Counted from the first letter of the stretch, positions 1-6,642 are shown. The stretch is 13,213 nt of DNA from an uncultured Terriglobus sp. (GCA_937859825.1 CALMAP010000336.1:1-13213); one strand, 5' to 3'. Numbers and translations: made by a program. The notes: generated by a model not told the origin, from the letters alone.

Positions 1-277
1 AGTTGCGAATGGTCTGCGGCGCTTTGTTCTCGAAGATCTGGCAATCGTCCTTGTGCAGCCCGGTCAGGTAGCCGTTTTTGTCGCGCACGGAAAAATACGT
101 GTTCACCAGGTTTGTGCGTACGCGAATGGTCGGCGAGCTGATGGACTCGTCCGGCTCTGGAGCAGGCGCGGAGCTGGACGGCGGTGGTCCGCCGGGCGAA
201 GGAGCCTCCTGTGCATGAAGGGCAGGCAGGAGCAACAAGACCGTGGAGGCAAACAAAGCAGCAGAAAGATGACGCAT
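1..277 (-). CDS. VWFA-related Acidobacterial domain protein, N-terminal part (cut by window edge)
   Basis: The gene reads leftward and leaves the window after 92 codons, so only the N-terminus is seen. The start ATG (277-275) begins a clear signal peptide: MRHLSAALFASTVLLLLPA, with a likely cleavage after LHA near residue 22. A Pro/Ser-rich linker (about residues 23-45) follows. Then comes the opening of the VWFA-related Acidobacterial domain: IRVRTNLVNTYFSVRDKNGY, then LTGLHKDDCQIFENKAPQTI. The same arrangement (RVQTNF, FTVKDNKGQLVPGL, VFENG) occurs in the divergent gene at 433, so the two are paralogues. The MIDAS-bearing part lies outside the window. The family is secreted or periplasmic, abundant in Acidobacteria and of unknown role. 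I see no good Shine-Dalgarno sequence before this ATG. Confidence 0.82.
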   Translation of the reverse strand, partial: MRHLSAALFASTVLLLLPALHAQEAPSPGGPPPSSSAPAPEPDESISSPTIRVRTNLVNTYFSVRDKNGYLTGLHKDDCQIFENKAPQTIRN

Positions 278-432
278 ACAACCGTTTGACGAAGCAGTGG
301 CCGCTTGAGTCTACGAGGCTGGCAACACCACGCGCATGCCGCGACAACGGACCGGGTACCCGGTGCGTCCAACAGGCAGCCCACTGGTAGTCTGGTCAAA
401 GCGAAGATTTACCGGAAGTGAGAGGTTTGGCA
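278..432. promoter_or_regulatory. Divergent intergenic region between two VWFA-related genes
   Basis: About 155 nt separate the two divergent VWFA-related genes and must hold both promoters. The only striking element is a perfect 14-bp palindrome, ACCGGGTACCCGGT, at 351-364. It could be a regulator site. No convincing -35/-10 pair stands out in either direction. AGAGG at 421-425 is a plausible ribosome binding site for the rightward gene. Confidence 0.4.
351..364. promoter_or_regulatory. Perfect 14-bp palindrome, candidate operator
   Basis: ACCGGGTACCCGGT equals its own reverse complement and lies about midway between the divergent start codons. A dyad of this size between divergent genes is a usual place for a dimeric regulator to bind. 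Which protein would bind it is unknown, and chance palindromes do occur. Confidence 0.3.
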
Positions 433-1782
433 GTGAAGGTTTCGATAACGGCTGGGGTTTTGGCAGCGGCAGGACTGCTGTGTGGTTCGCAGGCAGCAAG
501 CGGGCAGGCGCTGCCGGACGGCCCTGCGCCGCAGCAAAATGCCATCCCAGATAGTCCCAAGCCGCGGGTACTGCCGGAGACGGCATCGGTAACGCCGGGT
601 AAAGGCGCAAGCACCAGCGCGGAAGCACCCGCGGAGAATGACCCAAACGCTCCAGGCACCACTCTCACTCCCGCTTCAAGCCAGCCAGCCGCAAGCGACG
701 TCTCAGATACCAAAGCGCCAGACATCACACCAGAAACGGGAGCGGGTGGACGTGTCGAGCGCCTGCGTGTCCAGACCAACTTCGTCGAAGTACCTTTCAC
801 AGTGAAAGACAACAAAGGCCAGCTCGTTCCCGGTCTCACATGGCGTGAGGTCCGCGTTTTTGAAAATGGCGTGCGCCGGCAGCTTCGCCTTTTTACGGTA
901 GACCCATACCCACTCAGCGTGGCTTTCGTCGTCGACCAGTCGCTGCCTTTTCAAACGATGAACTCTGTAAATGCATCGCTGGGTGCTGTGCAGGGAGCAT
1001 TTACTCCCTATGACGAGATGTCCATCTGGACTTACGCCAACGGCCCACGCATGCGCACGGACTATACCGGCGCACAGAGTGCCCGCATCGGGGCGGTGCT
1101 CGAAGCGTCCAAGGCAAGTGGCCGTGAGATGACCTACATCTCCACCGGCCCTCTCTCGCAGAACGTCAACATTAACAACGGTCAGCAAAACAATACGATG
1201 CCGCTAGTGAACAGCACCCACGGCGACCACCAGTCCGGCTACAGCGGTTACGCCCCGAAAGAAGTGCACACGCTGAACGATGCGATCTTCGAGGCAGCGA
1301 AGACTCTGGCAAAGCGGCCAGACGGACGCCGACGCATCCTCTACGTGGTAAGCGACGGCAAAGAAGCCGGTTCTAAAGTCAAGAGCAAAGAACTTATCCG
1401 GTTCATGCAAACGAATAAGATCTCGCTGTATGCCACGGTAGTAGGCGATTCCGCGACGCCGTACGTCGGTTTTCTGGACAAATACCACATTCCTTTCACC
1501 ATGAAGGAGAATGTGCTGCCGCAGTATGCGTCCGCAACCGGCGGCGAGGCGATCTCGGAATTTCGTATGAAGGGTATCGAGACAAGCTTCTCGAAGATCG
1601 CGGAAGAGGTACGTATTCAGTACACCGCCGGTTATTACAGCAATGAGCCGCTTACCGATAGCAAGTATCGCTCGATCGAGGTGCAGGTGCTACGCCCCGG
1701 TCTCGACGTGATCGCAAAAAAGGGCTACTACCCGACCGCAAAAGCCATTACCATGGGCAGCGACGCTCCGCGTCAGCAGTGA
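433..1782 (+). CDS. VWFA-related Acidobacterial domain secreted protein
   Basis: A 449-aa secreted protein (454 aa if the upstream GTG at 418 is used). I prefer the GTG at 433 because AGAGG lies 7 nt before it. The N-terminus KVSITAGVLAAAGLLCG is a signal peptide. A long Ala/Pro/Ser/Thr linker (about residues 20-105) precedes the domain, which opens with LRVQTNFVEVPFTVKDNKGQ. The first VWA strand ends in VAFVVDQSLPF near residue 168. This is a weak MIDAS: the usual DxSxS is DQSLP here, with Pro replacing the second Ser. The later VWA strand ILYVVSDGKEAG (Asp near 308) is kept. An Asn/Gln-rich loop (NVNINNGQQNNT) sits in the middle. The family role is unknown; a cell-surface or protein-binding function is possible. 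It is divergent from a paralogue, and the transporter gene follows after 19 nt. Confidence 0.87.
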   Translation: MKVSITAGVLAAAGLLCGSQAASGQALPDGPAPQQNAIPDSPKPRVLPETASVTPGKGASTSAEAPAENDPNAPGTTLTPASSQPAASDVSDTKAPDITPETGAGGRVERLRVQTNFVEVPFTVKDNKGQLVPGLTWREVRVFENGVRRQLRLFTVDPYPLSVAFVVDQSLPFQTMNSVNASLGAVQGAFTPYDEMSIWTYANGPRMRTDYTGAQSARIGAVLEASKASGREMTYISTGPLSQNVNINNGQQNNTMPLVNSTHGDHQSGYSGYAPKEVHTLNDAIFEAAKTLAKRPDGRRRILYVVSDGKEAGSKVKSKELIRFMQTNKISLYATVVGDSATPYVGFLDKYHIPFTMKENVLPQYASATGGEAISEFRMKGIETSFSKIAEEVRIQYTAGYYSNEPLTDSKYRSIEVQVLRPGLDVIAKKGYYPTAKAITMGSDAPRQQ

Positions 1783-1801
1783 CGCTCGTCTGGGTTAAGC
1801 C

Positions 1802-2680
1802 TTGCTGCTGAACGCAAACGCAATGCTTGGAATGCTCGCCGCCGCCCTTTGGGGTGGCGGCGATTTTTGCGGTTCAGTTGCGGTGAAGCGGGCCGGTGCC
1901 ACGGTCCGTAACGCGCTTGCTGTTATCGTGATCGGCCACCTGTTAAGCCTGGTGACGGTCGCGCTCATTGCCCTGCTCACAGGCAGTCCCATACTGCACG
2001 CTGAACCTGCGTTGTGGGGCATCGGCGGCGGCATCATCTCAGGCGTCTCGCTGGTGGCTTTTTATCTTGCGCTGGCCAGCGGACACATGGGGTCATCTGC
2101 GGCGGTCAGTGGCCTGCTCTGCGCGGCCGTTCCTGCAGTCGTCTCCGCAGTGTCCGAAGGGAACCCGGGATGGAAGCGGATCGCCGGCTTCGTACTCGCA
2201 GGCATCGCGATCTGGTTAATCGCCAGCACAGGCGAGCACGGGGAAGATGCTCCGAAGCACGCGATGCGCCTCTCCATTTTGGGTGGCATTGGATTTGGCT
2301 TTTACTTCGTGACCCTGAAGTATGCCGGAACGGGAGGCGTACTGTGGCCGTTGGTGGCTGCGCGTTTGGGAAGCGTCACGCTGTGTGGTTTGCTGCTGTT
2401 GCGGCTGTCGTTTGTCGGGAACAACGTCACACGCCTGCCTCTGAGCCGCAATACGCTGGCCTGGATCGTAAGCGGCACAGCGCTGGATACTGGCGGCAAT
2501 CTGAGCTTTATTGCCGCTACGCGTTTTGGCAGGCTGGACGTCGCCGCAGTGCTCGCCTCTATCTATCCCGCCGGAACGATTCTTCTGGCAGCATTCGTCT
2601 TGCACGAAAAAACAACACAGATGCAGAAGGCGGGCATGCTACTGGCGATCTTTGCCGTTGTGCTGATTACTTTGCAGTAA
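1802..2680 (+). CDS. EamA/DMT-family membrane transporter
   Basis: A 292-aa very hydrophobic protein with about ten predicted transmembrane helices arranged as two similar halves (about residues 8-140 and 155-290). This is the layout of the drug/metabolite transporter superfamily with EamA domains. Typical features are the opening MLGMLAAALWGGGDFCGSV, the ASGHMGSSAAVSGL segment and the C-terminal half ending in SIYPAGTILLAAFVLHEKTT, where the Glu-Lys pair before the last helix is characteristic of EamA proteins. It probably exports or imports a small metabolite across the inner membrane; the substrate cannot be read from sequence. The start is uncertain: TTG at 1802 gives the full frame, but ATG at 1823 (codon 8) fits the first helix equally well, and neither has a strong ribosome binding site. 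The 19-nt gap behind the VWFA gene suggests co-transcription. Confidence 0.87.
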   Translation: MLLNANAMLGMLAAALWGGGDFCGSVAVKRAGATVRNALAVIVIGHLLSLVTVALIALLTGSPILHAEPALWGIGGGIISGVSLVAFYLALASGHMGSSAAVSGLLCAAVPAVVSAVSEGNPGWKRIAGFVLAGIAIWLIASTGEHGEDAPKHAMRLSILGGIGFGFYFVTLKYAGTGGVLWPLVAARLGSVTLCGLLLLRLSFVGNNVTRLPLSRNTLAWIVSGTALDTGGNLSFIAATRFGRLDVAAVLASIYPAGTILLAAFVLHEKTTQMQKAGMLLAIFAVVLITLQ

Positions 2681-2854
2681 ATTTGCAAGTCTTTGCTTCG
2701 AGTAGGGGCTGTGCAGAATAGCTCTAACCGAGGACCAGCTACAAGGCACTCGTAGGATGCAGCGCCTCTTCAATCATGTATTCCAACAGGTGGATAGGGA
2801 ATGCTCTAAGCAGCGGAGCTTTGTCACCGAATTTATACAGTCCGCCGCAAAGCA

Positions 2855-2878
2855 AAAGAACGGCTTCCGCCGCTCTTT
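2855..2878 (-). terminator. Hairpin after tatA, possible intrinsic terminator
   Basis: Read on the minus strand, AAAGAGCGGC and GCCGTTCTTT pair over 10 bp with one G-U wobble. They close a GGAA tetraloop, a GNRA type. The hairpin begins 23 nt after the tatA stop codon. The U-run is short (TTTT, three of them inside the stem), so termination may be incomplete. Confidence 0.5.
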
Positions 2879-2901
2879 CATGAATCTTTACGCTTGCACC
2901 G

Positions 2902-3114
2902 TTATAGTTTGGCGGTAGGTTCCTTCGGATCGGGCGTGATGGTGTGCGCGTCGTTCTTCACGTCGTCGGTCACGCCCTTCATGCCTTCCTTAAAACCGCG
3001 GAGACCTTCGCCAAGGCCCTTGCCCAGTTCCGGCAGCTTGCGGCCACCGAAGAACACGAGCAGAACCACTCCGATCACAAGCAGGTGGGTCGGTTGGAAC
3101 AGATCGTTAAGCAT
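2902..3114 (-). CDS. tatA: Sec-independent protein translocase subunit TatA
   Basis: A 70-aa twin-arginine translocation protein. TatA oligomerises in the inner membrane and forms the passage for folded, Tat-signalled proteins together with TatC. The order is standard: short periplasmic N-terminus MLNDLFQPTH, one membrane helix (residues 11-22), the FGGRKLPELGKGLGEGL hinge and amphipathic helix (about 22-42), and a charged, unstructured cytoplasmic tail ending PKEPTAKL. The frame is open upstream to 3198. I choose the ATG at 3114 because GGAGG (3128-3124) lies 9 nt before it and because family members start just before this helix. No tatB or tatC is in the window, so the gene stands alone here. 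A 6-bp hairpin (3135-3149) precedes the ribosome binding site. Confidence 0.95.
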   Translation of the reverse strand: MLNDLFQPTHLLVIGVVLLVFFGGRKLPELGKGLGEGLRGFKEGMKGVTDDVKNDAHTITPDPKEPTAKL

Positions 3115-3134
3115 GGTGGAGAACCTCCGTTTGC

Positions 3135-3149
3135 GGCCTGATACAGGCC
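3135..3149. repeat. Short inverted repeat before tatA
   Basis: GGCCTG and CAGGCC are perfect 6-bp arms around an ATA loop, about 20 nt upstream of the tatA start codon. If transcribed it would fold in the tatA leader just before the ribosome binding site. It is short and its meaning is uncertain. Confidence 0.3.
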
Positions 3150-3301
3150 TGCCTGAACATCCGTATTGTCGCACATACAGCACTGTTCTGTTTATCACCG
3201 TCCCTCGCTAGCGGCGCCACTTTCAGGGCGGAGACGAGTCGAACGTTATATCGTGGTAGAGGTGCATAGCGCCTGTCGCGCGCACCAGCTTTTGGAGGAA
3301 C

Positions 3302-4015
3302 ATGTTGAATATCCGCTCCAGGCGCCCAGGCGATGCAGCGTCGCCGGTAGTTTCGCGCCTGCTCTCCGCCGTTCCGGTGCTCGCCGTTCTTTTCGCAGCT
3401 CTCGCCTCGCCCTCGAACGGCTGGTCCCAGGTATTTCGTCCCCCGAAGCCGGTCACGTACACAGAAAAGTATGAGCTCTACGGCGGCCTCAGCTTCCTGA
3501 ACGGTCAGGCCGGTCAGAATTTGCCCAAACGTTTCAACATGGGCGGTGGCGAAATCATGGCAACAGACTGGCTCACACCGAAGATCGGCATTGCCGCGGA
3601 TGTTCGTTATGAAGCCGGAACCACGCCGGTTCTACCCGGCGGACAAGCCACCAGCCCCCGCGTCCAGACCCGGCCGCTGGTCTCGCAATTTATCGGGATG
3701 GGCGGCGTGCAGTACCACCTTACCGGCAACCACTACGCAGGTATCAACCTGCACGCGCTTGGCGGCGTGACGCACGGCAGTTTCGATCACAGCAACCCGG
3801 GATTGCCTGACAGCGTCTTCTTCCCGGCAACGGGCTTGTATACGAACCGCAACTCGGCCATTGGAACAGCCGGCGGCAGCATCGACTTCAACCGGTCGGC
3901 ACGCTTTGCCGTTCGCATCTCACCCGAGATCGTCTTCGAACACTTCGGCAATGAGTTGCGTGAGTTCGTCTCTGTTTCCGGGGGAGTTGTATATCGCTTC
4001 GGCGACCGCCGGTAG
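3302..4015 (+). CDS. Outer-membrane beta-barrel-like protein
   Basis: A 237-aa predicted exported protein. A long signal-like N-terminus (LLSAVPVLAVLFAALASPS, about residues 20-38) is followed by alternating polar/aromatic strands typical of small outer-membrane barrels: YELYGGLSFLNGQ, PKIGIAADVRYE, GMGGVQYHLTGNHYAGINLH, and a C-terminal strand FVSVSGGVVYRFG. This resembles the OmpA-like/OMP_b-brl group. The final strand ends YRFGDRR rather than in a terminal Phe, so BAM recognition may depend on an inner Phe. GGAGG at 3294-3298 lies only 3 nt before ATG 3302, an unusually tight spacing; the TTG at 3305 is an alternative with better spacing. It is divergent from tatA and convergent with glgC, and ends at a strong terminator. 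The specific role is unknown. Confidence 0.8.
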   Translation: MLNIRSRRPGDAASPVVSRLLSAVPVLAVLFAALASPSNGWSQVFRPPKPVTYTEKYELYGGLSFLNGQAGQNLPKRFNMGGGEIMATDWLTPKIGIAADVRYEAGTTPVLPGGQATSPRVQTRPLVSQFIGMGGVQYHLTGNHYAGINLHALGGVTHGSFDHSNPGLPDSVFFPATGLYTNRNSAIGTAGGSIDFNRSARFAVRISPEIVFEHFGNELREFVSVSGGVVYRFGDRR

Positions 4016-4027
4016 AATCCAGGGTGC

Positions 4028-4067
4028 GAAATAGAAACGCCTGCCGCAAGGCAGGCGTTTCTATTTC
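4028..4067. terminator. Bidirectional terminator between OMP gene and glgC
   Basis: The arms GAAATAGAAACGCCTGCC (4028-4045) and GGCAGGCGTTTCTATTTC (4050-4067) are perfectly complementary over 18 bp around a GCAA (GNRA) tetraloop. The arms are A-rich at the 5' end and T-rich at the 3' end, so the hairpin works for both strands. It lies 12 nt after the OMP-like gene's stop and 13 nt after the stop of the convergent glgC. Confidence 0.88.
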
Positions 4068-4080
4068 GGGATTGCTCCAT

Positions 4081-5334
4081 TTACATGGTTTGCAGGAACT
4101 GCTGCGATACCGGGTTCTCGTAAAGACCGCCATCGCGTGACACCACCGTAAGGCCGCTGGGCGTGACGAAGTAACGTTGCTTATCTTCGGCCTGGTCATA
4201 ACCGATCACGGTGCCATCGGGAATGTGCACATCACGATCGATGATCGCCCTCCGAATGCGGCAATGACGACCGATGTTCACATGCTGGAAGATCACGGAA
4301 GAATCGATATCGGAATAAGAGTTCACACGCACGTCCTGCGACAACACACTCTGCCGCACGGCCGAGCCGGAGACGACGCAGCCTGGAGAGACAACTGAGT
4401 TGACTGCCATGCCGGTACGTCCCATCTCGCCGAAGACAAACTTCGCGGGAGGGTATTGTGACGGCCGCGTGCGCATCGGCCACTCCTTGTCGTAGAGGTT
4501 GAACGTTGGCGAAACGGAGCAGATGTCTAGGTTCGCGTCGTAGTAGGCATCCAGCGTACCCACATCGCGCCAGTACAGCGCTTCTTTCCGGTTCTCGTCG
4601 ACGAAGTTGTACGCAGAAACCTTGTACCGGCCAAGCAGCTTCGGCAAAATATTGTGCCCAAAGTCGTGTTTGGAAGTTTCGTCTTCCGCATCGGCGATCA
4701 GTTCCGGCAGAAGCACGTCGGTGTTGAAGAGGTAGATGCCCATTGACGCATCCACCATCTCTGGATTGAATGGCGACCGAACCTTTGTCGTCTTCGGCTT
4801 TTCCTGGAAGCCAGTCACCTCGCCGTTGCGGTCGACCTCCACCACACCAAAACCGGCCACCTCAGCGGGGTCAATGGGAAGGGTGGCGATTGTAACGGCG
4901 GCACCGCTCTGGCAGTGCTGCTCCATCATGAGCCCGTAGTTCATCTTGTAGATATGATCGCCAGACAGGATCAACACGTACTTCGGCTCTTCCGAGCCAA
5001 TGGAATAAATGTTTTGGTAAACGGCGGCTGCTGTGCCCTGGTACCAGCTTTTGTTCACACGCTGCATGGGCGGCAAAATCTCGATGAACTCACCAAGTTC
5101 GCTACCAACTACCGTACCCCAGCCTTCGCGAATGTGGCGGTTTAACGAAAGAGCCTTGTACTGGGTCATGATGTAGACCCGGCGAAGGTCGCTGTTAATG
5201 CAATTGGAAAGCGTGATGTCGATGATGCGGTACTGGCCAGCAAAGGGTACAGCCGGTTTCGCACGCTCGCGCGTAAGCGGAAAAAGACGTTCCCCAGCGC
5301 CACCTGCCAACAAGACTCCCAGCGTGTCCTTCAT
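4081..5334 (-). CDS. glgC: Glucose-1-phosphate adenylyltransferase (ADP-glucose pyrophosphorylase)
   Basis: A 417-aa cytosolic enzyme that makes ADP-glucose and pyrophosphate from ATP and glucose-1-phosphate, the committed step of bacterial glycogen synthesis. The nucleotidyltransferase domain shows GGAGERLFPLT (11-21), AKPAVPFAGQYRIID (25-39), SWYQGTAAAV (97-106), the metal-site LSGDHIYKMNY (Asp126), the glucose-1-phosphate-site FQEKP (Lys179), DASMGIYLFN and YWRDVGTLDAYY. The C-terminal third has the left-handed beta-helix pattern. The length matches the family. At the position of the E. coli fructose-1,6-bisphosphate site Lys39 there is Glu23, so activator response may differ (inference). 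Start: ATG 5334 with GAGGTGA 6 nt upstream. No other glg gene is adjacent. The unknown 95-aa gene is 202 nt upstream on the same strand, and the leader between them is rich in dyads. Confidence 0.97.
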   Translation of the reverse strand: MKDTLGVLLAGGAGERLFPLTRERAKPAVPFAGQYRIIDITLSNCINSDLRRVYIMTQYKALSLNRHIREGWGTVVGSELGEFIEILPPMQRVNKSWYQGTAAAVYQNIYSIGSEEPKYVLILSGDHIYKMNYGLMMEQHCQSGAAVTIATLPIDPAEVAGFGVVEVDRNGEVTGFQEKPKTTKVRSPFNPEMVDASMGIYLFNTDVLLPELIADAEDETSKHDFGHNILPKLLGRYKVSAYNFVDENRKEALYWRDVGTLDAYYDANLDICSVSPTFNLYDKEWPMRTRPSQYPPAKFVFGEMGRTGMAVNSVVSPGCVVSGSAVRQSVLSQDVRVNSYSDIDSSVIFQHVNIGRHCRIRRAIIDRDVHIPDGTVIGYDQAEDKQRYFVTPSGLTVVSRDGGLYENPVSQQFLQTM

Positions 5335-5349
5335 GCCTTCTCACCTCAA

Positions 5350-5367
5350 AGTGTCAGCTGAGACACT
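5350..5367 (-). repeat. Hairpin next to the glgC ribosome binding site
   Basis: AGTGTC and GACACT form perfect 6-bp arms around the loop AGCTGA, a few bases upstream of the GAGGTGA ribosome binding site of glgC. It would fold in the glgC leader RNA. A regulatory effect is only a guess. Confidence 0.3.
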
Positions 5368-5394
5368 GCGAAGTTCGCCTGCGCAGTCTGACAA

Positions 5395-5427
5395 CTGGCA
5401 TTGGATGCTGAAAGATGCCAGATGGCA
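5395..5427 (-). repeat. Overlapping, mutually exclusive hairpins in the glgC leader
   Basis: CTGGCAT (5395-5401) and ATGCCAG (5415-5421) pair perfectly over 7 bp with a 13-nt loop. The right arm also overlaps a second dyad, TGCCA/TGGCA (5416-5427), so the two folds cannot form at once. Competing hairpins in a leader suggest attenuation-like control. This holds only if the glgC promoter lies upstream (above about 5430), which I cannot show. Confidence 0.3.
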
Positions 5428-5459
5428 AGTCTTACTTGGAACGAAAACAGAACGCAATG

Positions 5460-5473
5460 CTGTAGCGCTACAG
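5460..5473. promoter_or_regulatory. Perfect 14-bp palindrome upstream of glgC, candidate operator
   Basis: CTGTAGCGCTACAG is its own reverse complement and lies about 125 nt upstream of the glgC start, in the intergenic region behind the 95-aa gene. Its size and symmetry fit a dimeric repressor or activator site. The regulator is not known. Confidence 0.35.
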
Positions 5474-5536
5474 GTAGGGTGTTCTCTGCCGAAGTATCGC
5501 GATTAGCAAATGCAACACGCGGTCCGACCCACCACA

Positions 5537-5824
5537 TTAGCTGTCCGTATCAGGCACATCTTCTTCGGGTAGAGAAATTCGCAGCGACTTCAGGAAGCTG
5601 ACGTCGTTTCGTGTGAAGCTGGAAGAACTGTCTTCAGACTCGGCCAAACCCTCGGGCTCGTCCTGAACCTGGTTCAAGCCGATTGTGGCTTCCAGCATCA
5701 GCATGACATCAAAGCCTTGCTCGCGTATCTCCCGAACGACGCCGGAGATTGCGTCAGAGTCCGATACGGAATCGTGAATGGCTTCACCGAGTTGCTGGAT
5801 CAGTTCCTTGATGCGTCCGTTCAT
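5537..5824 (-). CDS. Hypothetical acidic 95-aa protein
   Basis: I do not recognise this protein. It is 95 aa, acidic and has no membrane segment or signal peptide, so it is probably cytosolic. The N-terminal half (MNGRIKELIQQLGEAIHDSV, then a predicted helix with VVREIREQGFDVMLMLEATI) looks helical. A Ser/Glu-rich linker (about 58-70) and a short FTRNDVSFLKSLRISLPEED tail follow. The start is well supported: GAGGTGA (5838-5832) lies 7 nt before ATG 5824. Codon use is like the neighbours, and the frame is intact, so it is probably a real gene. It lies between the 47-aa membrane protein gene and glgC, all on the minus strand, with gaps of about 107 and 202 nt. Any link to glycogen metabolism is unproven. 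Confidence 0.75.
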   Translation of the reverse strand: MNGRIKELIQQLGEAIHDSVSDSDAISGVVREIREQGFDVMLMLEATIGLNQVQDEPEGLAESEDSSSSFTRNDVSFLKSLRISLPEEDVPDTDS

Positions 5825-5931
5825 TCGCCATTCACCTCACTCTGCCTCATTCGAAGCCATCAAGACATGATAGCTCTGCCCGCCGTCGCAGCTTCACCCT
5901 GAGACACTCGCAGATTGCTCATTGTTGCGCT

Positions 5932-6075
5932 TTAGGCGCGGGTATGGTGGTCTGCCCAGGCATGCTCCAGTTGATCCGCGAGATCATGCACCGGCTGGAT
6001 CTGCTTGCGATTCCACACCAAAAAGCCTGCAGCGGCAGCGCAAATGCCGCCCACTGCCCAGATAAAGTTCTTCAT
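5932..6075 (-). CDS. Small single-pass membrane protein (47 aa)
   Basis: A 47-aa frame that is too short for ordinary gene-length cut-offs. It has a good ribosome binding site: AGGAG (6089-6085) 9 nt before ATG 6075. The protein starts MKNFIWAVGGICAAAAGFLV, one membrane helix of about 18 residues (4-21), followed by a basic WNRKQIQP stretch and a short soluble helical tail HDLADQLEHAWADHH. The positive residues after the helix predict the tail in the cytoplasm. No family is recognised. Proteins of this kind often resemble small stress or membrane-associated (YtxH-like) proteins, but that is only a likeness of layout. It is divergent from the membrane protein gene at 6168, with 92 nt between the starts. 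Confidence 0.7.
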   Translation of the reverse strand: MKNFIWAVGGICAAAAGFLVWNRKQIQPVHDLADQLEHAWADHHTRA

Positions 6076-6155
6076 GCCTGTCTGCTCCTAGCAACGTACT
6101 GTGCGGAGTTGGATGCACGGGCATGAGCGAATGCTGCCGCATAATCGAAGCGGCG

Positions 6156-6167
6156 TAAACTTGCGAC
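6156..6167 (+). promoter_or_regulatory. Putative -10 box for a leaderless start at 6168
   Basis: TAAACT at 6156-6161 fits TANNNT and is followed by exactly 6 nt and then ATG 6168. No Shine-Dalgarno sequence precedes that ATG. This spacing would put transcription start on or next to the A of ATG. The same pattern occurs before the genes at 9616 and 12008. Confidence 0.3.
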
Positions 6168-6608
6168 ATGGACCGGGTGCGATTTGGGCGGGTGCTGGGC
6201 CGGGGCGCCCGGCTCGCCGCCAGAACGGTGTACGAAGCGGTAGATGCTGCAACAAGCAATCCACCTGCGAGCAGCAGCCCGATCACCGTGTCCAGCCGGC
6301 AGCCTGTGTCACGTCCTGCTCCACAGAGGCCTCAACAGCGCACCGCTTCACTTCGTTCCCAGGTAAGGCCTGCGTCAAGATCTGTCCTGGCACCTGTGAA
6401 ACGGGCCTCGCGTGCTGTGTCGCTTGAGATAACCGGCAGTTTTTTTGCACTGTTTGCGGCTGCCTTTGCTGTAGCCGCGTGGCATTCGCGAGAGGCCATT
6501 GCAGTGGGCGGCGCATCGTTTATGCGTTTCGCAGTTTACTGTGCCGTGATGCTTCTGTTCCTGTACTTCTCGATGAGCAATTTCCTGCGCGCACGACGGC
6601 TGAAGTAA
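6168..6608 (+). CDS. Hypothetical membrane protein with two C-terminal helices
   Basis: A 146-aa protein with no family I recognise. The first 85 residues are soluble, rich in Arg, Ser, Pro and Ala and probably disordered (for example RVLGRGARLAARTVYEAVDA and a long PVSRPAPQRPQQ stretch). Two membrane helices follow: about residues 88-105 (ITGSFFALFAAAFAVAAW) and 119-139 (RFAVYCAVMLLFLYFSMSNF). It ends with the basic RARRLK. The basic N-terminal region and the basic C-terminal tail both point to the cytoplasm, so the pair forms a hairpin in the inner membrane. There is no ribosome binding site before ATG 6168, but a TANNNT box lies 6 nt upstream, which suggests a leaderless mRNA. It is convergent with the secreted protein gene that ends at 6643. 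Confidence 0.72.
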   Translation: MDRVRFGRVLGRGARLAARTVYEAVDAATSNPPASSSPITVSSRQPVSRPAPQRPQQRTASLRSQVRPASRSVLAPVKRASRAVSLEITGSFFALFAAAFAVAAWHSREAIAVGGASFMRFAVYCAVMLLFLYFSMSNFLRARRLK

Positions 6609-6642
6609 TACTCAGCAGATCTGCCATGCAGACTGAAGTTGG

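Noticed and set aside
2014..2721. 235-aa plus-strand frame overlapping the transporter gene
   Set aside because: It is an Arg-rich, shifted reading of the EamA gene, which has clear membrane-helix coding in its own frame.
5346..5537. 63-aa minus-strand frame in the glgC leader
   Set aside because: No ribosome binding site, no protein-like pattern, and the segment is better explained as a leader with inverted repeats.
5944..6126. 60-aa plus-strand frame opposite the 47-aa membrane protein gene
   Set aside because: No ribosome binding site; the opposite strand has a well-supported small gene.
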